From Azolla caroliniana (Eukaryota > Polypodiophyta): 64,000 nt of DNA. A program made the position numbers and the translations under genes. Under the pieces are notes generated by a model, which saw only the letters and a list, made by a program, of their open reading frames with translations, was not told the origin of the DNA and did no database searches. Location of the stretch: assembly GCA_043228905.1 (NCBI GenBank), contig JBHGNT010000006.1, positions 2,232,001 to 2,296,000 on the forward strand, read 5' to 3'. Below are positions 37,645-49,534 of this stretch, piece after piece. Each line of letters opens with the position of its first letter. Positions within the stretch are counted from its first letter, which is position 1.

Positions 37645-39753
37645 TCACTTCACTGCCACACGCTTTACGACTACCACAAGAAGCACTACAACAGCGAGCA
37701 TCATGGAAGATGCCAAGGTCTTGTCGATATTATTTGTGTCTCTTGCTGAGACAAATGCTTGCTCAACTGATGTAAATATTGAACCAACAATCTCGACAAC
37801 CTTGTCAAGTATTTGTAACACCGTCCCACTTACAAAATCGCACACCTTTGAAGCGATCATAGTAATGTTAAACTCCTCAGGGTCATTTTTGTGGCAAAAT
37901 GAAGTTTTTTGCCCAACTGTAGCATCTATATGATCCAAAAGAAAACACATCAGCATATCAGATGGCCATCATATTATCCAAATGTACCCATAAAATGCAA
38001 AATATGAACTATAACCAGGATGTGATCCACACCCCAACATAACTTGTTTAATATTTAAAATTGTTGAAAAGAATAATTGCATAAACATGGAATTAAACAA
38101 CATACCCAACCACAGAAGTAATTAATGCCATGCCTATGCATAAGACAACTAAGAGATAGTAGAAAGAATACAGATATGAGTACCATTATCTTGGAGACCT
38201 CGGGCAAGCTCCATGACTTTCTCATTGCTTAAGACTGCATTCCAGACACTAGGATCACGAGCCAATGATTTCACTGCCTCCTGCCATGACATAAGCACAT
38301 GACTACTTCAAGGATAACAAAAAATCCAACTTTGGAAACAAATGCATATAATTCCTTAACCACTTAACTATGCATGAAACCAATCCTTAGTTTTTGATGC
38401 ACAAATATACATAGAACTAAAAAGCAGCCATCACTTAGATCAGGGTTATTTCAAAGCCCTTGTTTCATACACTTTCTAATTTACATGCAAAAGATGTATT
38501 ACTTAAAATAGGTAAAAGATGCAACCATGGTACATGACTTCATCATAAGGAATTTTTCTAGGTCTAGTGTTTCAGACCATAGTATGAACCATACGTACCA
38601 TACGTGTCTTCACATTCGAGAATGTTTCAATCATTCGAGTATGGTAAACACCCTCGAAGTATGGTAAATACCATACTTTTGTATTCATTATTTATTATAA
38701 GGTAATTTTTTTTAACGTAAGAAAGTTGAGGTAAAAAGTGTAAAAAAAACATAAGAATGTCTTGATAACATACACATTCGTTTGCATTTGTATGGAAAAG
38801 AATGTTTGCCAATGCATTCGAGTATATTACGTACTATGTTTCGGACTACTTATTTTGCATACAAAAGGGTATTCATTTACATGGACATATATGTTAATGT
38901 AACTATTGCAACTAAGTTCAAAAACTATGTTTTCTAAGACCCCTGTTTTATACAACACCTAACATATGAAGATAAGGTATGTTTTTATAGGTTTGAGTAG
39001 CCAGAGAGGATATGCATATTCCTAAAATAAAGCTGCAGATAAAGTGATTGTTTTGAAAGGGAGAAAACACGAAAATACCCCTGAATTTTTCTTTACTTCC
39101 TTCCCGAAAAGCGAAAAAATCAGACAAATTCACCATATGGTTTCCCCACCATGTAATTGTGCCACAATGTAATGAAAAAAAAGTGCGGGTATTTTTGAAG
39201 GTTTGATAGTTAGTATACTTACCTGAACCTTAGGATTTGTTTGCATGAGATGAAATGCTTGGTGGACTGAGCTGCTACGTCCTTGAAGCAGTCCGAGACG
39301 GAGTGCCAAATTAGAAGAAAATGCATTATCTTCCCTTTTCTCTTTATTCACAACAACACTCTCTTTCTTCTCAACGCTTGCAACACACTCCTCTGAGCTG
39401 TGTATCGAAAAGTTCTCATTTCAATGAATCTTTCTCCGAGAAAGTGCATCTGAATTATAAGAGCCAACGGGCTAAAACACTTGTTGCTATAGATTATGTA
39501 TACATTACCGATCAAGGGCCGCTCGGAGATCTTTGGTAGCTTCTTCAACCTCTTCCTCAGATGGTATAGGTGCAAACACAAGGTGATCAACTGAATTTTG
39601 AACCCATTCTTCTTTGCCCGGAGTTTCCCAATCCTTGGCCATCTGGGCATGTGTGAAATCAACTGAATTTGACGTGGAATTTGATGGCAATGCAATGTCT
39701 ATATCATCTTTCGGGTTTGAATCCACCCATAGTTGGTTCAAGCCTCCACCCAT
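37645..39753 (-). CDS. Tail-anchored membrane protein of unknown function
   Basis: Four coding exons, 39753-39509, 39397-39223, 38280-38184 and 37925-37645, give 265 aa. The frame is preserved across GT-AG junctions (phases 2, 0 and 1). The N-terminus MGGGLNQLWVDSNPKDDIDI is followed by an acidic and polar region. Next comes a helical segment (SVHQAFHLMQTNPKVQ, EAVKSLARDPSVWNAVLSNE, KVMELARG), then ILDKVVEIVGSIFTSVEQAF. A single C-terminal hydrophobic span follows (about 243-259, MMLAVVVLLVVVV), ending in KRVAVK. One terminal span with a short basic tail fits a tail-anchored protein with its bulk in the cytosol. The MGGG start also fits N-myristoylation in principle. A 5' UTR intron (39756-40959) is likely. 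The SxARDPSVWNAVL style resembles unnamed conserved plant proteins, but I cannot assign a function. Confidence 0.82.
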
Positions 39754-39755
39754 AC

Positions 39756-40959
39756 CTACCAGGCAGACTGGAATAAATCAAAGGAATTTTTTTTTAGATA
39801 CAACTTCTCATGCCAATTTCTTCAGTTTATAGTTCAACGGGATGTACATCAAATACAACAGAATAATGAGGATCAACAACCGAAAATAGAGAATTAAAGC
39901 ACATGTTTTTTTATAGATCTCTTTGCCAAATTTATGTGCCTAAAATGCAGAAACGAAAACACAAGGAATGAGAACACAAAACTAGAATAAAACCACACAA
40001 GCGTATATACATCTTTAAGTCTACTCTTCAGTTTATGCAACCAGAATCTATACCCAATAAATTGCCCAAAAACACTAGGACGGAACACAAGAACATAAAA
40101 AAAAATTGCATAATATATATACATATATACATGTGTGTGTGTGTGTGTGTGTGTGTTTGTCTTTATGCCAATTATGCAGTTTATGCAACCAAGATATATG
40201 CCAAATATAATGCCGAAAAATCAGGATTCGGAACAGAAAAATATAAGTCAGAATGTATACATACATATTTACACCAGTCTTTGGTTTATACAACTACAAT
40301 GTATACCCATGATGAACAATAAAACAATCAACACAAAAACATAGGAATAAATTGGATGACTTCTGCATACACTTGTATTCATTTCTTCCGTTCATGAAAC
40401 AAGAATTTATACCAAATGTAAACAAAAACACATAAGGACATAATTTCCACTATAAATCTTTATACCAATTCATCAATTTATGCATTCGACCGAGATTTAC
40501 ACAAAAATGCAAGAATAACAAGCGTTTTAAAACAATAAAAAACACATTAATTCTTATATACACCTGTATAAATTTCTTCTGTTATCATATTCACCAGGAT
40601 TGATACCGTATGTACCCAAAACCAAAACACGAAACATTACCGCAGAAGAAGAAACACGGAGTCCATACACGTTACTGAAAAGGAAGTTCATTAAAACATT
40701 CCGAGAAACAGTTGATAAAATCAAGGGTTGAAAACCCACATAAAAAAAGAAATTTCATAAAACATTCTGACAAAAAAGGGTTGATAAAAACAAAATCATA
40801 GAAACAGAGTAGTCTGTGGATGCTTCAAATCTTTCTCTTTCCAATGTGTTTAAGCGATGAGAAGAAGAAGAATCAGGCAGACATTAATAAACACATCGTA
40901 TGTATATAATCAGTGAGAAAAAGAAAACGGGGGTCTATATGACAGAGATGGGCTCATAC
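39756..40959 (-). other. Probable 5' UTR intron of the tail-anchored protein gene
   Basis: Minus-strand donor GATCTCAG|GTATGA (donor at 40959) and acceptor CTGGTAG at 39756, two bases before the ATG. It includes a (GT)n microsatellite at about 40131-40155. The first, non-coding exon would lie at about 40960-41030. Confidence 0.5.
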
Positions 40960-41015
40960 CTGAGATCGTGAAAAGCGAAGCGGAACCAGAAGAAGGTGGA
41001 AGGGAGAAGAAGAAC

Positions 41016-41017
<2 letters not shown>

Positions 41018-41054
<37 letters not shown>

Positions 41055-41105
41055 AAAGCAAAAACTCTATAATTATTATTATTATTACTATTACTATTAC
41101 TACTA
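41018..41105 (+). repeat. (TAG)n and (ATT/ACT)n microsatellites
   Basis: About 12 TAG units (41018-41054) followed by ATT/ACT trinucleotides to about 41105, at the probable transcription start of the minus-strand gene. Confidence 0.9.
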
Positions 41106-43540
41106 TTTTAGAATTTGGCCTATATATTCAATTATAATTGTACAATTGAGAATACATACATACATTGTAACATTTCATTGAATTAGTTATGTATATGAAA
41201 TGTCCGAATAATGATTCAACAAAATAAATAGTTAAAAAGTAGTACATGAATGACAAGAACATTATGTCGGAAAACGGGGCCGAATGACAAAGAAGCGCAT
41301 TTGGCCCCCAAATCCACCCGTTATTATCCCTGCCTACCAGACTAACTAGTAACTACTACACAACTTAACTACCTACCCAGTAGCGGACTATGGTTTATCG
41401 GAAGCGAGGCCATGCAATTTGGATCCCGACCAATCATGATAAAAACTTGTCAACACATCACCAGCTAATGGCCAGCAACGTGTTGCGACGGATGGCCGTT
41501 GGCTCCCTCCTCGATATTGAGCATTTGCATCCAAGTCACTTCCGACTCTCTTTGCCCACAAAAAATGATATTGATTTAAATTTGGGCCACATGTTGCTTT
41601 CTACTGTGTCGATTCAAGTGAAGTTTTAGGAGCCTCTTGCAACTCTTTTACGGCTATCATGGCTTGGCCGTGTGGTAAACATCTTGGCCCATGGGTACGA
41701 GTGATGATTCTCCGCGCCTTCTTTTTGTTTATGGATCCTCTTGCAACTTCTTTATATTGTGATTGGCCACCTAGTGCACATCTTAGTTCGTGGATTCTAT
41801 CTTCATCTACATTGTTAAAAACCTTATCATGTTTTTGTTGATCAATGCCACCCAATAATAGTTTGATCTAAGTATTTGCCAAGTATGGAGAGGGATATCA
41901 TCACCTTTCCCCTCTACACCAAATTCTTTCCACATGAAGGTCCTATGTGTGCAAGAACTCACATCCTAGATCAAATTTCAATAGCTTTTCTATTCTCTTG
42001 AGTAAGTGGTTACAACATTGAATGATTCATCTTGCAATAAAATTTTCATGAAAACTTGTGGATATTAAAGATTCTCCAAATCCTGTCCAATGCACTCGAT
42101 GAACTCCTAAGGATCAATTTTGCAACCAAATTGGCATGGAAAACTTTAGGATATCAAGGATTCCTAGAGCCCCATGGACTTTGGGAGAACTGTAAATATA
42201 CATCCCCCTATGGGAGTTTTGACCGTCCGATCATTTTCATATGTATTAGAGTTTCAAAAACTATGCTTGTTTATTTTTTAATTTTACTTATATTCTGCTT
42301 GGTAAGGCTCCTAATCACATGCAAATTAATAAAAATCACATATTTAATAAAACTCATAAGCAAGTGTTCGACACATGATTAATTTAATCAAAAAAATTTA
42401 AAGAGGATTTAATGATTAAATATCAATCTCAACAAAACTTGTTTCTAACTTAACCTCATATATCAATTTTTGGAAAAATTACTAAAAGATATTTTTATTT
42501 ATTTTCAAAGCTTATACATGACTGGTTCAAATGTAAACATCTAATAGCATGAAACTAACTTTGAGGATATTATCAATTATTATTATAGTGATATATAATT
42601 TATTAGTGATTTATCAAATAGCATGAAACTAACTTTGAGGATATTAGCAATTATTATTATAGTGATTTATTAGTGGACAACCAACATTACAAGTTAGCAA
42701 TAATTCGTGTTGTAGCCTTCATGAATGTGACCAAAAAGCTAAAGAGAAGGTTGGGAGATTTGCATGCATTGTAATCATCTATTGGTTTGAAATAAAAAAG
42801 AGGAGCAACTAGAGCTGTAGAAGGAAGGAGGAAGTGAAATAGTTAAACATAGTGTTATTGCCAATATAGCGAAAAATATGTTACGTGAAAACATTGCCAT
42901 CACACATCACATAAGAGACTATCGATGTCCACAGAAATGATGCTAATATGCTCACGAGGTTACCATGTAAAAATTGTAAAGATTTGTAAGCTTCATGAAC
43001 ATATCATAAATCTTTCTACATGAATTCATTCTTTTCGTATTTCTTCATTCCCAATCCTATCCTTATAGTGGATCCATGGTTTCTAATGAAGTGAATTGAC
43101 ATTTACTTTACCTTGGTGGTAAGTTCTTAATCTTCTACTTTCACGTCTTGTGTTCAATCCCCCTACTTAAACACCATTCTGTTATATATTTAAAGCGTTA
43201 GGAAACCATGGGATTAGGAATAATAGAAGACATGCATACGTAGTTGAGATGACAATGTCAAATTGTTTGGAGACTCCATTAGTTGGATAGCTCTCCATGC
43301 CATGGCAATGTGGGCATGGAATGGAGCCTACACAAAATGATGTACATGATTGGTTCTTAAGAAAAAGATTCGAATGAATTTCTGATGCTAGTCGAATTGC
43401 TTTCTCATACGATACAGTGAGAACATTGTGCAGATCATTTTGCAGTTTAACCTAATTGCTCTTCATTTCGGCAGCTTTCAAAGGAGACCATGCATGGGTG
43501 GCCTTAACAGCTATGCTGCTATGCAAGGATGAGGTAAAGC
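41106..43540. other. Intergenic with a 74-bp tandem duplication and a SINE-like fragment
   Basis: No gene recognised. A 74-bp tandem duplication lies at 42543-42616 and 42617-42690 (unit starting aatagcatgaaactaactttg). A diverged duplication of about 104 bp sits around 41633-41800 (cctcttgcaact repeated). A tRNA-like fragment lies at about 43105-43195. Confidence 0.6.
43105..43195 (+). mobile_element. SINE-like fragment with Pol III B-box-like motif
   Basis: The sequence ccttggtggtaagttctt is followed about 40 bp later by tgttcaatcccc, resembling the A and B boxes of a tRNA promoter. It then continues cttaaacaccattctgtta, similar to the tail after the B box at 25.46 kb. Sharing both parts suggests the same short element family. 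Confidence 0.35.
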
Positions 43541-43572
43541 TATTTGCATAAGAGAGAGAGAGAGAGAGAGAG

Positions 43573-45933
43573 ATGATCATGAGTGAAAAATGTCATGTGG
43601 AGCTTGTGGCCATGCTCAAGACATGTGCCAAGAAGAAGGATCTTTACAAGGGCACTAAACTACATGCATATATCACGACTAAAGGTCTATTACTTGAACA
43701 AAACCCTTATTTAGCAAATGCGTTAATCAACATGTATGCCAAATGTGGTAACCTCATGAAAGCACAAGAAGTACTGGAAGAGCTCCCAAATCGAAATGTA
43801 GTCTCGTGGTCGGCCCTTATTGCTGGATATACCCAACAAGGTAATGGCCAAAAAGCCTTTAATTGTTTCAGAAAGATGAAACAAGAGGGTTTCTACCCTG
43901 ACGCGGTTACTTACACTTGTGTATTGAAAGCATGTTCTGTCACCCGAGGCCTAGCAATGGGCGAGAAAATTCATAATGAGGTCATAAGTAACGGATTATT
44001 AGAGAAGGATATTATGCTCGGCAATGCTTTGGTAGATATGTATGCCAAGTGTGGTTCTCTTGCAAAAGCTCAACAAGTGTTAGAGGGACTTCCTATCCGG
44101 AATATTATCTCTTGGTCGGCATTAATTGTAGGATATGCCCAACATGGACAAGGTCATGAAGCATTGGAATGCTTCCAAATGATGGAAAATGAGGGCCTCT
44201 CTCCCGATGTGGTTGTATTTACTTGCATTTTGAAAGCATGTGGTAGATCCGGAGCTTTACAAATGGGCGAACAGGTCCATGATAAGATTGTTGCAATGGG
44301 GTTGTTGGAGAAGGATATTGTGATTGGTAATGCTTTGGTGGATATGTATGCCAAATGTGGTGAATTTGTGAAAGCACAGAGATTGCTTGAAGAGCTTCCT
44401 CGGAGAGACATATTCTCTTGGAATGCATTACTTGCCGGATACGTTCAGGAAGGTCAAGGGCGAGAAGCTTTGAATTGCTTTGAATGGATGCAAAATGATG
44501 GCATAACTCCAGATGTGGTCACATTCATTTGCATATTGAAGGCTTGTGGTAACTTAAAAGATTTTGAGAAGGGCCGACAAATCCATGAAGAGATTCTGAA
44601 TATAGGCTTACTTGCAGAGAAGGATATTGTGCTTAGCACTGCATTGTTGGATATGTATGCCAAATGTGGCATGCTTGTAATAGCACAACAATTGTTCGAC
44701 AAGATTCCAGTTCGGAATGTAGTGTCTTGGTCAGCATTGATTGCGGGGTATGTCCAGCATGAGCGAAATCATGAAGCAATACATTGTTTTGAGGAGATGC
44801 AACATGAGGGGATCTTTCCAGATTCAGTCACCTTCATTTGTGTCTTAAAAGCCTGTGGCAATATTGGAGCTATAAAAATGGGAGAATATATAAACGAAAA
44901 GATTGAGGAGAGAGGCATTTTGAAGAAAGACATAGTGCTTGGTGCAGCTCTAGTTGATATGTATGTCAAATGTGGCGTTCTTGAGAAAGCACGAAAGGCA
45001 CTACAAGAGCTTCCTGCCCGAGACCTACTCTCTTGGAATGCATTAATTTCAGGGTATGTTCAGCAAGAGAAAGCAAATGATGCACTAAGAAGTTTCGAAC
45101 AGATGCAAAGCGATGGTATAGCTCCAAATATGGTCACCTTGGTTTGTGTCCTCAAGGCCTGTGGTAGTGCAGGAGCTATTGACAAGGGAGAACAAATCCA
45201 TGAAAGAATCAAGAGTGAGGGCTTTCGAGATGAAGAAAACATTACCATACTCGGCACTGCATTGGTGGATATGTATGCAAAATGTGGTTCACTCATAAAA
45301 GCTCAAAAGATTCTTCATGAGATTCCTCAACGAAACATCGTCTCATGGAATGCATTAATCGCGGGATATTCCCAACAAGGGCAAGGTCAGGAAGCCTTGG
45401 CATGTTTTGAAAAGATGCAAAATGAGGGGATATCTCCAAATAAGGTCACGTTCCTATGTGTTTTAGTTGCATGTAGTCACTCAGGGCTCTTGGATGAGGC
45501 CGAGGTGCTTTTCGAGAAAATGACCAAAATATATGCTATCAACCCTGAGTTCGAGCACCATACATGCATGGTACTAGTTTTTGGAAGCAGAGGGAACTTC
45601 GATAAGGCATTGTTAATAGCTCTGCAATCTTGTGATCATCTTGAAGTCTGGGTTGCATTGTTGGGAGGTTGTAGGAAATGGGGAAATGTGAAGCTTGGAA
45701 GCTTGGCATTTGATCAAGCAATGCAATTAGATAGCACTTGTGCTGCAGCCTATGCCCTTATGGCTAATATATTTAGTATAGCTGGTTTTCAAGAGGATGC
45801 AGAGAAGGTTGATGCAATGAGATTGAAGTATGGCGTTTTGCACAAGAGAGGAGGACATGGTGGTATGGTCCATTCATTTCCTCTCCACCAGCTATTGAAA
45901 GCATCAGTTGGGATAGTTTTGGAACCTTCATAG
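43573..45933 (+). CDS. PLS-type pentatricopeptide repeat protein (E-type, no DYW)
   Basis: Intronless, 786 aa, starting directly after a (GA)n tract. The head ELVAMLKTCAKKKDLYKGTK is a first L motif. Six PLS triplets follow with S motifs MYAKCGNL, MYAKCGSL, MYAKCGEF, MYAKCGML, MYVKCGVL and MYAKCGSL at a period of about 102 residues. Then come the terminal P2/L2/S2-like part (FEHHTCMVLVFGSRGNFDKA) and E1 (LDSTCAAAYALMANIFSIAG). After that the frame gives a short tail containing LHKRGGHGGMVHSF, which resembles a worn E2 (usual K-K-P-G-x-S-W then VHSF), and ends; there is no DYW deaminase. By family knowledge it would recognise an organellar RNA and recruit an editing enzyme. The start codon sits only about 10 residues before the first motif, so no transit peptide is seen; an upstream exon cannot be excluded. 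Confidence 0.92.
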   Translation: MIMSEKCHVELVAMLKTCAKKKDLYKGTKLHAYITTKGLLLEQNPYLANALINMYAKCGNLMKAQEVLEELPNRNVVSWSALIAGYTQQGNGQKAFNCFRKMKQEGFYPDAVTYTCVLKACSVTRGLAMGEKIHNEVISNGLLEKDIMLGNALVDMYAKCGSLAKAQQVLEGLPIRNIISWSALIVGYAQHGQGHEALECFQMMENEGLSPDVVVFTCILKACGRSGALQMGEQVHDKIVAMGLLEKDIVIGNALVDMYAKCGEFVKAQRLLEELPRRDIFSWNALLAGYVQEGQGREALNCFEWMQNDGITPDVVTFICILKACGNLKDFEKGRQIHEEILNIGLLAEKDIVLSTALLDMYAKCGMLVIAQQLFDKIPVRNVVSWSALIAGYVQHERNHEAIHCFEEMQHEGIFPDSVTFICVLKACGNIGAIKMGEYINEKIEERGILKKDIVLGAALVDMYVKCGVLEKARKALQELPARDLLSWNALISGYVQQEKANDALRSFEQMQSDGIAPNMVTLVCVLKACGSAGAIDKGEQIHERIKSEGFRDEENITILGTALVDMYAKCGSLIKAQKILHEIPQRNIVSWNALIAGYSQQGQGQEALACFEKMQNEGISPNKVTFLCVLVACSHSGLLDEAEVLFEKMTKIYAINPEFEHHTCMVLVFGSRGNFDKALLIALQSCDHLEVWVALLGGCRKWGNVKLGSLAFDQAMQLDSTCAAAYALMANIFSIAGFQEDAEKVDAMRLKYGVLHKRGGHGGMVHSFPLHQLLKASVGIVLEPS

Positions 45934-47291
45934 ATTGCATAAAGAGAACTTTAATGCATTTGTATCTTGTTCAAGTTTCGAAGAGTTCCTAGTGATAGGT
46001 TTGTCCTACAGAGTAGGACAGATTCTACAAATGATTGACCAAATGACATGTTTAAATTTAGTAAACTTACCACGAGTCTATACATTTGGTTAATGGGTTC
46101 CAAGGATATGAGTGAAGTGAATTCCAGATATCTTTAATGGGTTCACAAGGAATACTTGGGAAAGGCTTGTGGTGCTGACATTGCCATGAGAAGATATGTT
46201 CCCTTGAAACGGGATGTGGTGCTGCTGATATGGGGATAAATGATTGGTTGAAAAAAAGTAGGGACACCTTGTGATACTTGGAAAATGGGTGTGGTGCTGA
46301 CATTGTAATAATGATTGGTTGAAAAAATATATCAGCGATATTGGTATTCGAGTCTGGATCAAAATGTTGTCAGATGGGCAAATACCAATTGGGATTTGAA
46401 CTCATGCCTAACAAATTGTATTAAAAAGTTCTTGCTTGTTGTCCACTTGGTCATCATCTGTCACTTTTACTGGATTCTCCAATGTTTCCCAGCCTTCTCT
46501 GCCCGGATCTTTCTCATGAAATGTTTTTAACATGTTTGAGTTGCTTGTCACTATGAATTGTTGGGAAGATAATGTTGCATTATGAATTGTTAGATCAATG
46601 CCAGTGAGAATACTGAACATAGGGCTCCATATCTGAAATCATCAATCTCATAGACTGTTGATGTATATGCATTGTTGGAAACGTTGTGCCTCATGTTACT
46701 ATCCTACAACAGAAAACATAGAAATGTTTTGCTGCCCCTTGAAGAAATAATCCCACATTAGTAAAACAGGGTTTGCTAATGCTTTCTTCACAAGCAAAGG
46801 TGAAGAAAGGTAAGTAGACAATGCAACACTCGGTCATGTATATATTATTGTTTGTGCTTTGCCAATACACATTAATTATTCGAAGACTTTTATGAGGATG
46901 AGTTTAAGTTTAAAATTTTAAGGGCCATTCAGATCCCATTATACAATATGTTTAGTGCATATAAATATGGACTTATCTTACATGCCCACACGTTGGTCCA
47001 GGGTCGTTTGACTTCAATATAAATAAGGACATGTGATACACCGATTGTCTTTACAAGCCATTGATTATATTAAGGTTAAGATAACATACCGTTATATGGA
47101 GGTAATTATATGTATAGATTAGTAAGCTGAAAATAATAGAATGTACACAGGGAGGTGATTACATGTAACCATGTTCGATTTATTAGTAGGTAATTACTAG
47201 TGGTAATAGTTCATTATACAAATATGAGATTTGAAGTGAGAAACAATTTTATGATGGGGGTCTTGTGAAGGGAAGTAACAGTTACATTCTT
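45934..47291. other. Intergenic; short interspersed repeats after the PPR gene
   Basis: Between 46080 and 46340 the phrases gtggtgctgacattg (46168 and 46291, with a variant at about 46216) and atgattggttgaaaaaa (about 46240 and 46311) recur. They mark a decayed tandem repeat. No gene is supported. Confidence 0.6.
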
Positions 47292-49375
47292 TCATGTTTT
47301 CAAGCGAAAGGTTGGAAAAGCAAGGAGAGGGTTAGCCAGGGTTAGTGCGCGTGCATGACTACTTTTGGACTCTGAGAGGTCAACAGTTGAAGTTGAAGGG
47401 GACCAATGGAAGCAATGGAGCAGGTTAGCTAATGTAAGTTCAACAACATGAAGGCCTTGGCTCATGCCAGGGCACATTCGACGTCCCGACCCAAATGGTA
47501 GCAGCTCAAAGTGTTGGCCTTTCAAATCGATGGCACTATCTACAAAACGCTCGGGCTTGAATTGATCTGGTTGCTCCCAGACATGCTTATCCCTCCCAAT
47601 TGCCCACAAATTAATGAAAACCATCGTTCCTGCTTGTATCTTGTAATTATATGTCTTGTCTGTGCCATCCAAATCCACTCCCAACACTTCGATCTCGCAA
47701 GCTTCTTTCGACATATGTGGTATCATCATCGATGCAACAGGATGTAATCGGAATGTCTCCTTTATTATGGCCCTCAGATAAGTCAACTTCTCTAAGTCAT
47801 CATCATTTACCATCCTTTCCATCCCCACTACCGCCTCCAACTCTTGTTGTACCTTCCTCATCTCCTGTGGATTGGCTAGTAACTCTGCCATTGCCCAATT
47901 CATCGTGTTTGCTGATGTATCTACACCTACTATGAACATTTCCTGTATCCACGAGCAATCCAAACTTTGTAATATGATGAGTGAAAATCGAAAAGATTAA
48001 TCGATTCTCAGTGGCTATGAAACATTTACAAGTACATGCACGTAAGAAGTCTGGATTATTACGAACCTTAGGGGCGGGTAATGTCTCAAATATTCTAGAA
48101 CTTAAAATTATAAGGAAGTAATCACAAAAGCTCGAAAACATTAAATTAGTTGGGTTCTTCCTAGTCCCTACCTAATAAAGCCCCAAGAATAATTAATTAA
48201 TTATTAACCTCTACATTAATCAATGTTCCCATATTGGTTAAAAAAATAACCCCGAAGAGTACACTCCAAACAACAAGTCAATTTCTTAATCCGGTTCATT
48301 AGTTTCTTCTTAATCTACTGCACTTATCCTGCGAGAAGGGTAATCACGGTATTTTTCGAGGAATTTGTGATGGGTTTTGACCTAAATTTCAATCAAATTT
48401 AAAGACATCTTGCTGTCATTTTTTTACCAGTATGGTGGCATTGAGAAAGGCTTGGTCCTCAGTAGTGTGGTCTAGCAGGAGGTCGAGGATGTCATCAAAT
48501 CGAATGCCGTCCGACCGGGCACGGACACGACGGGCCACAATCAAGCCGAGGAGGCGGCCCGCACGCGCGCGTAACGCACGCATACGTCTCTTGGCACGCG
48601 CATCAAGGAATGACAAGAACCGCACGAAATCGCCCACCAATGGCGTGAACAAGAGCCTCACCGTCTCTTCGACAATTGTGTGAAGCGGGTGCAAGGCCTC
48701 CTGGCGCACCGTCTCGATGAGCCTCTCGGACAGCACGAGGCGCCCCATGATGTTGCATGTCACATGGGACACACATGTGAGAATGTTGAGACTAGTGGTA
48801 CCTGAATCGGCGCCCCGACGGATGTTGTCCACCATGTGCGCTACCTCGGCTTGCCTCACATTGCTCTTCTCGGCGATCCGTGCCTGGCTCAGGAGCCGCG
48901 TAGTCCACAGCTTGCGGAGCTCGCGCCACCTCGCGCCCGCATTCTGGAACCCGATCACGTTGGCCCGCCCAAAAAGCAGGTGCTCCGGGACGCTGAACAA
49001 TGCCGGCCGGTCACTGAAGGCCACGTCGTGCGTGTGAAGGAACTGCCGCGCGCTCCCGGCCGTGCACGCCACCAAGGCCGGCGTGGAGCCAAGGCGGATC
49101 GAGAGGACTGACGTGTTGTATTGCTCGGCGAGATGTGCTAGGGCTCGGTACGCCCGTGGCCCTGCTAGGATGGGAAGGTTGCCGATGATCGGCCAAGGCC
49201 GTGGTCCAGGAGGACACAATCCCGGGGAATCCCTTGATAAGGCGATCTTTGTCGCCCATACTATGGCTACCAACAAAGTGGCAATCCCTAGTAAGACCAC
49301 CCCAACAACTTGTTGTGTGGGTTGTTGTTGGTACATGATTCTTTCACCGTGGTCGCGAAAGAGAGCATTCATCAT
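47292..49375 (-). CDS. Cytochrome P450, A-type (CYP71-clan-like)
   Basis: Two exons, 49375-48428 and 47942-47292, give 532 aa; the 485-bp phase-0 intron has a GTAAAA donor and an ATACAG acceptor. In order: a signal-anchor helix (residues 23-41), the Pro hinge PPGPRPWPIIGN (55-66), the I-helix oxygen motif VGVDTS (321-326), the K-helix ETFR (378-381), PERF (446-449), and the haem loop PFGSGRRMCPGM with ligand Cys473. All catalytic signatures are intact, so a working ER-bound monooxygenase is likely; the substrate cannot be told. Exon 1 is distinctly GC-rich in its middle compared with its surroundings. The start is uncertain: ATGs at 49375 and 49336 give normal lengths, whereas the furthest frame (49534) adds 53 residues through a Pro run coded by a 23-base homopolymer and is less likely. 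Confidence 0.9.
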
Positions 49376-49410
49376 GGGTCGCCACCTATTTAGTTTTCTT
49401 TGTTGTGTTT

Positions 49411-49433
49411 GGGGGGGGGGGGGGGGGGGGGGG
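49411..49433 (+). repeat. 23-base G homopolymer
   Basis: An uninterrupted G23 just upstream of the likely P450 start (C23 in transcript sense). A run of this length is prone to slippage and sequencing error, so reading frames through it should not be trusted. Confidence 0.95.
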
Positions 49434-49534
49434 AAGTGGAGTTCTTTTGTTGGTGGTTCACAACTTACAAGTTCATGTGTCCATTTGCTAGGCCTTTCTC
49501 GCGGCATATCGTGTATGTGGGTGGGCACTTCCAC

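Noticed and set aside
44154-45296. Several minus-strand frames opposite the 43573 PPR gene
   Set aside because: Antisense shadows that recur with the repeat period; the plus-strand PPR frame explains the region.
49376-49534. N-terminal extension of the P450 through a poly-Pro run
   Set aside because: Depends on a G23 homopolymer and places 53 atypical residues before a normal signal anchor; later ATGs give standard P450 length.
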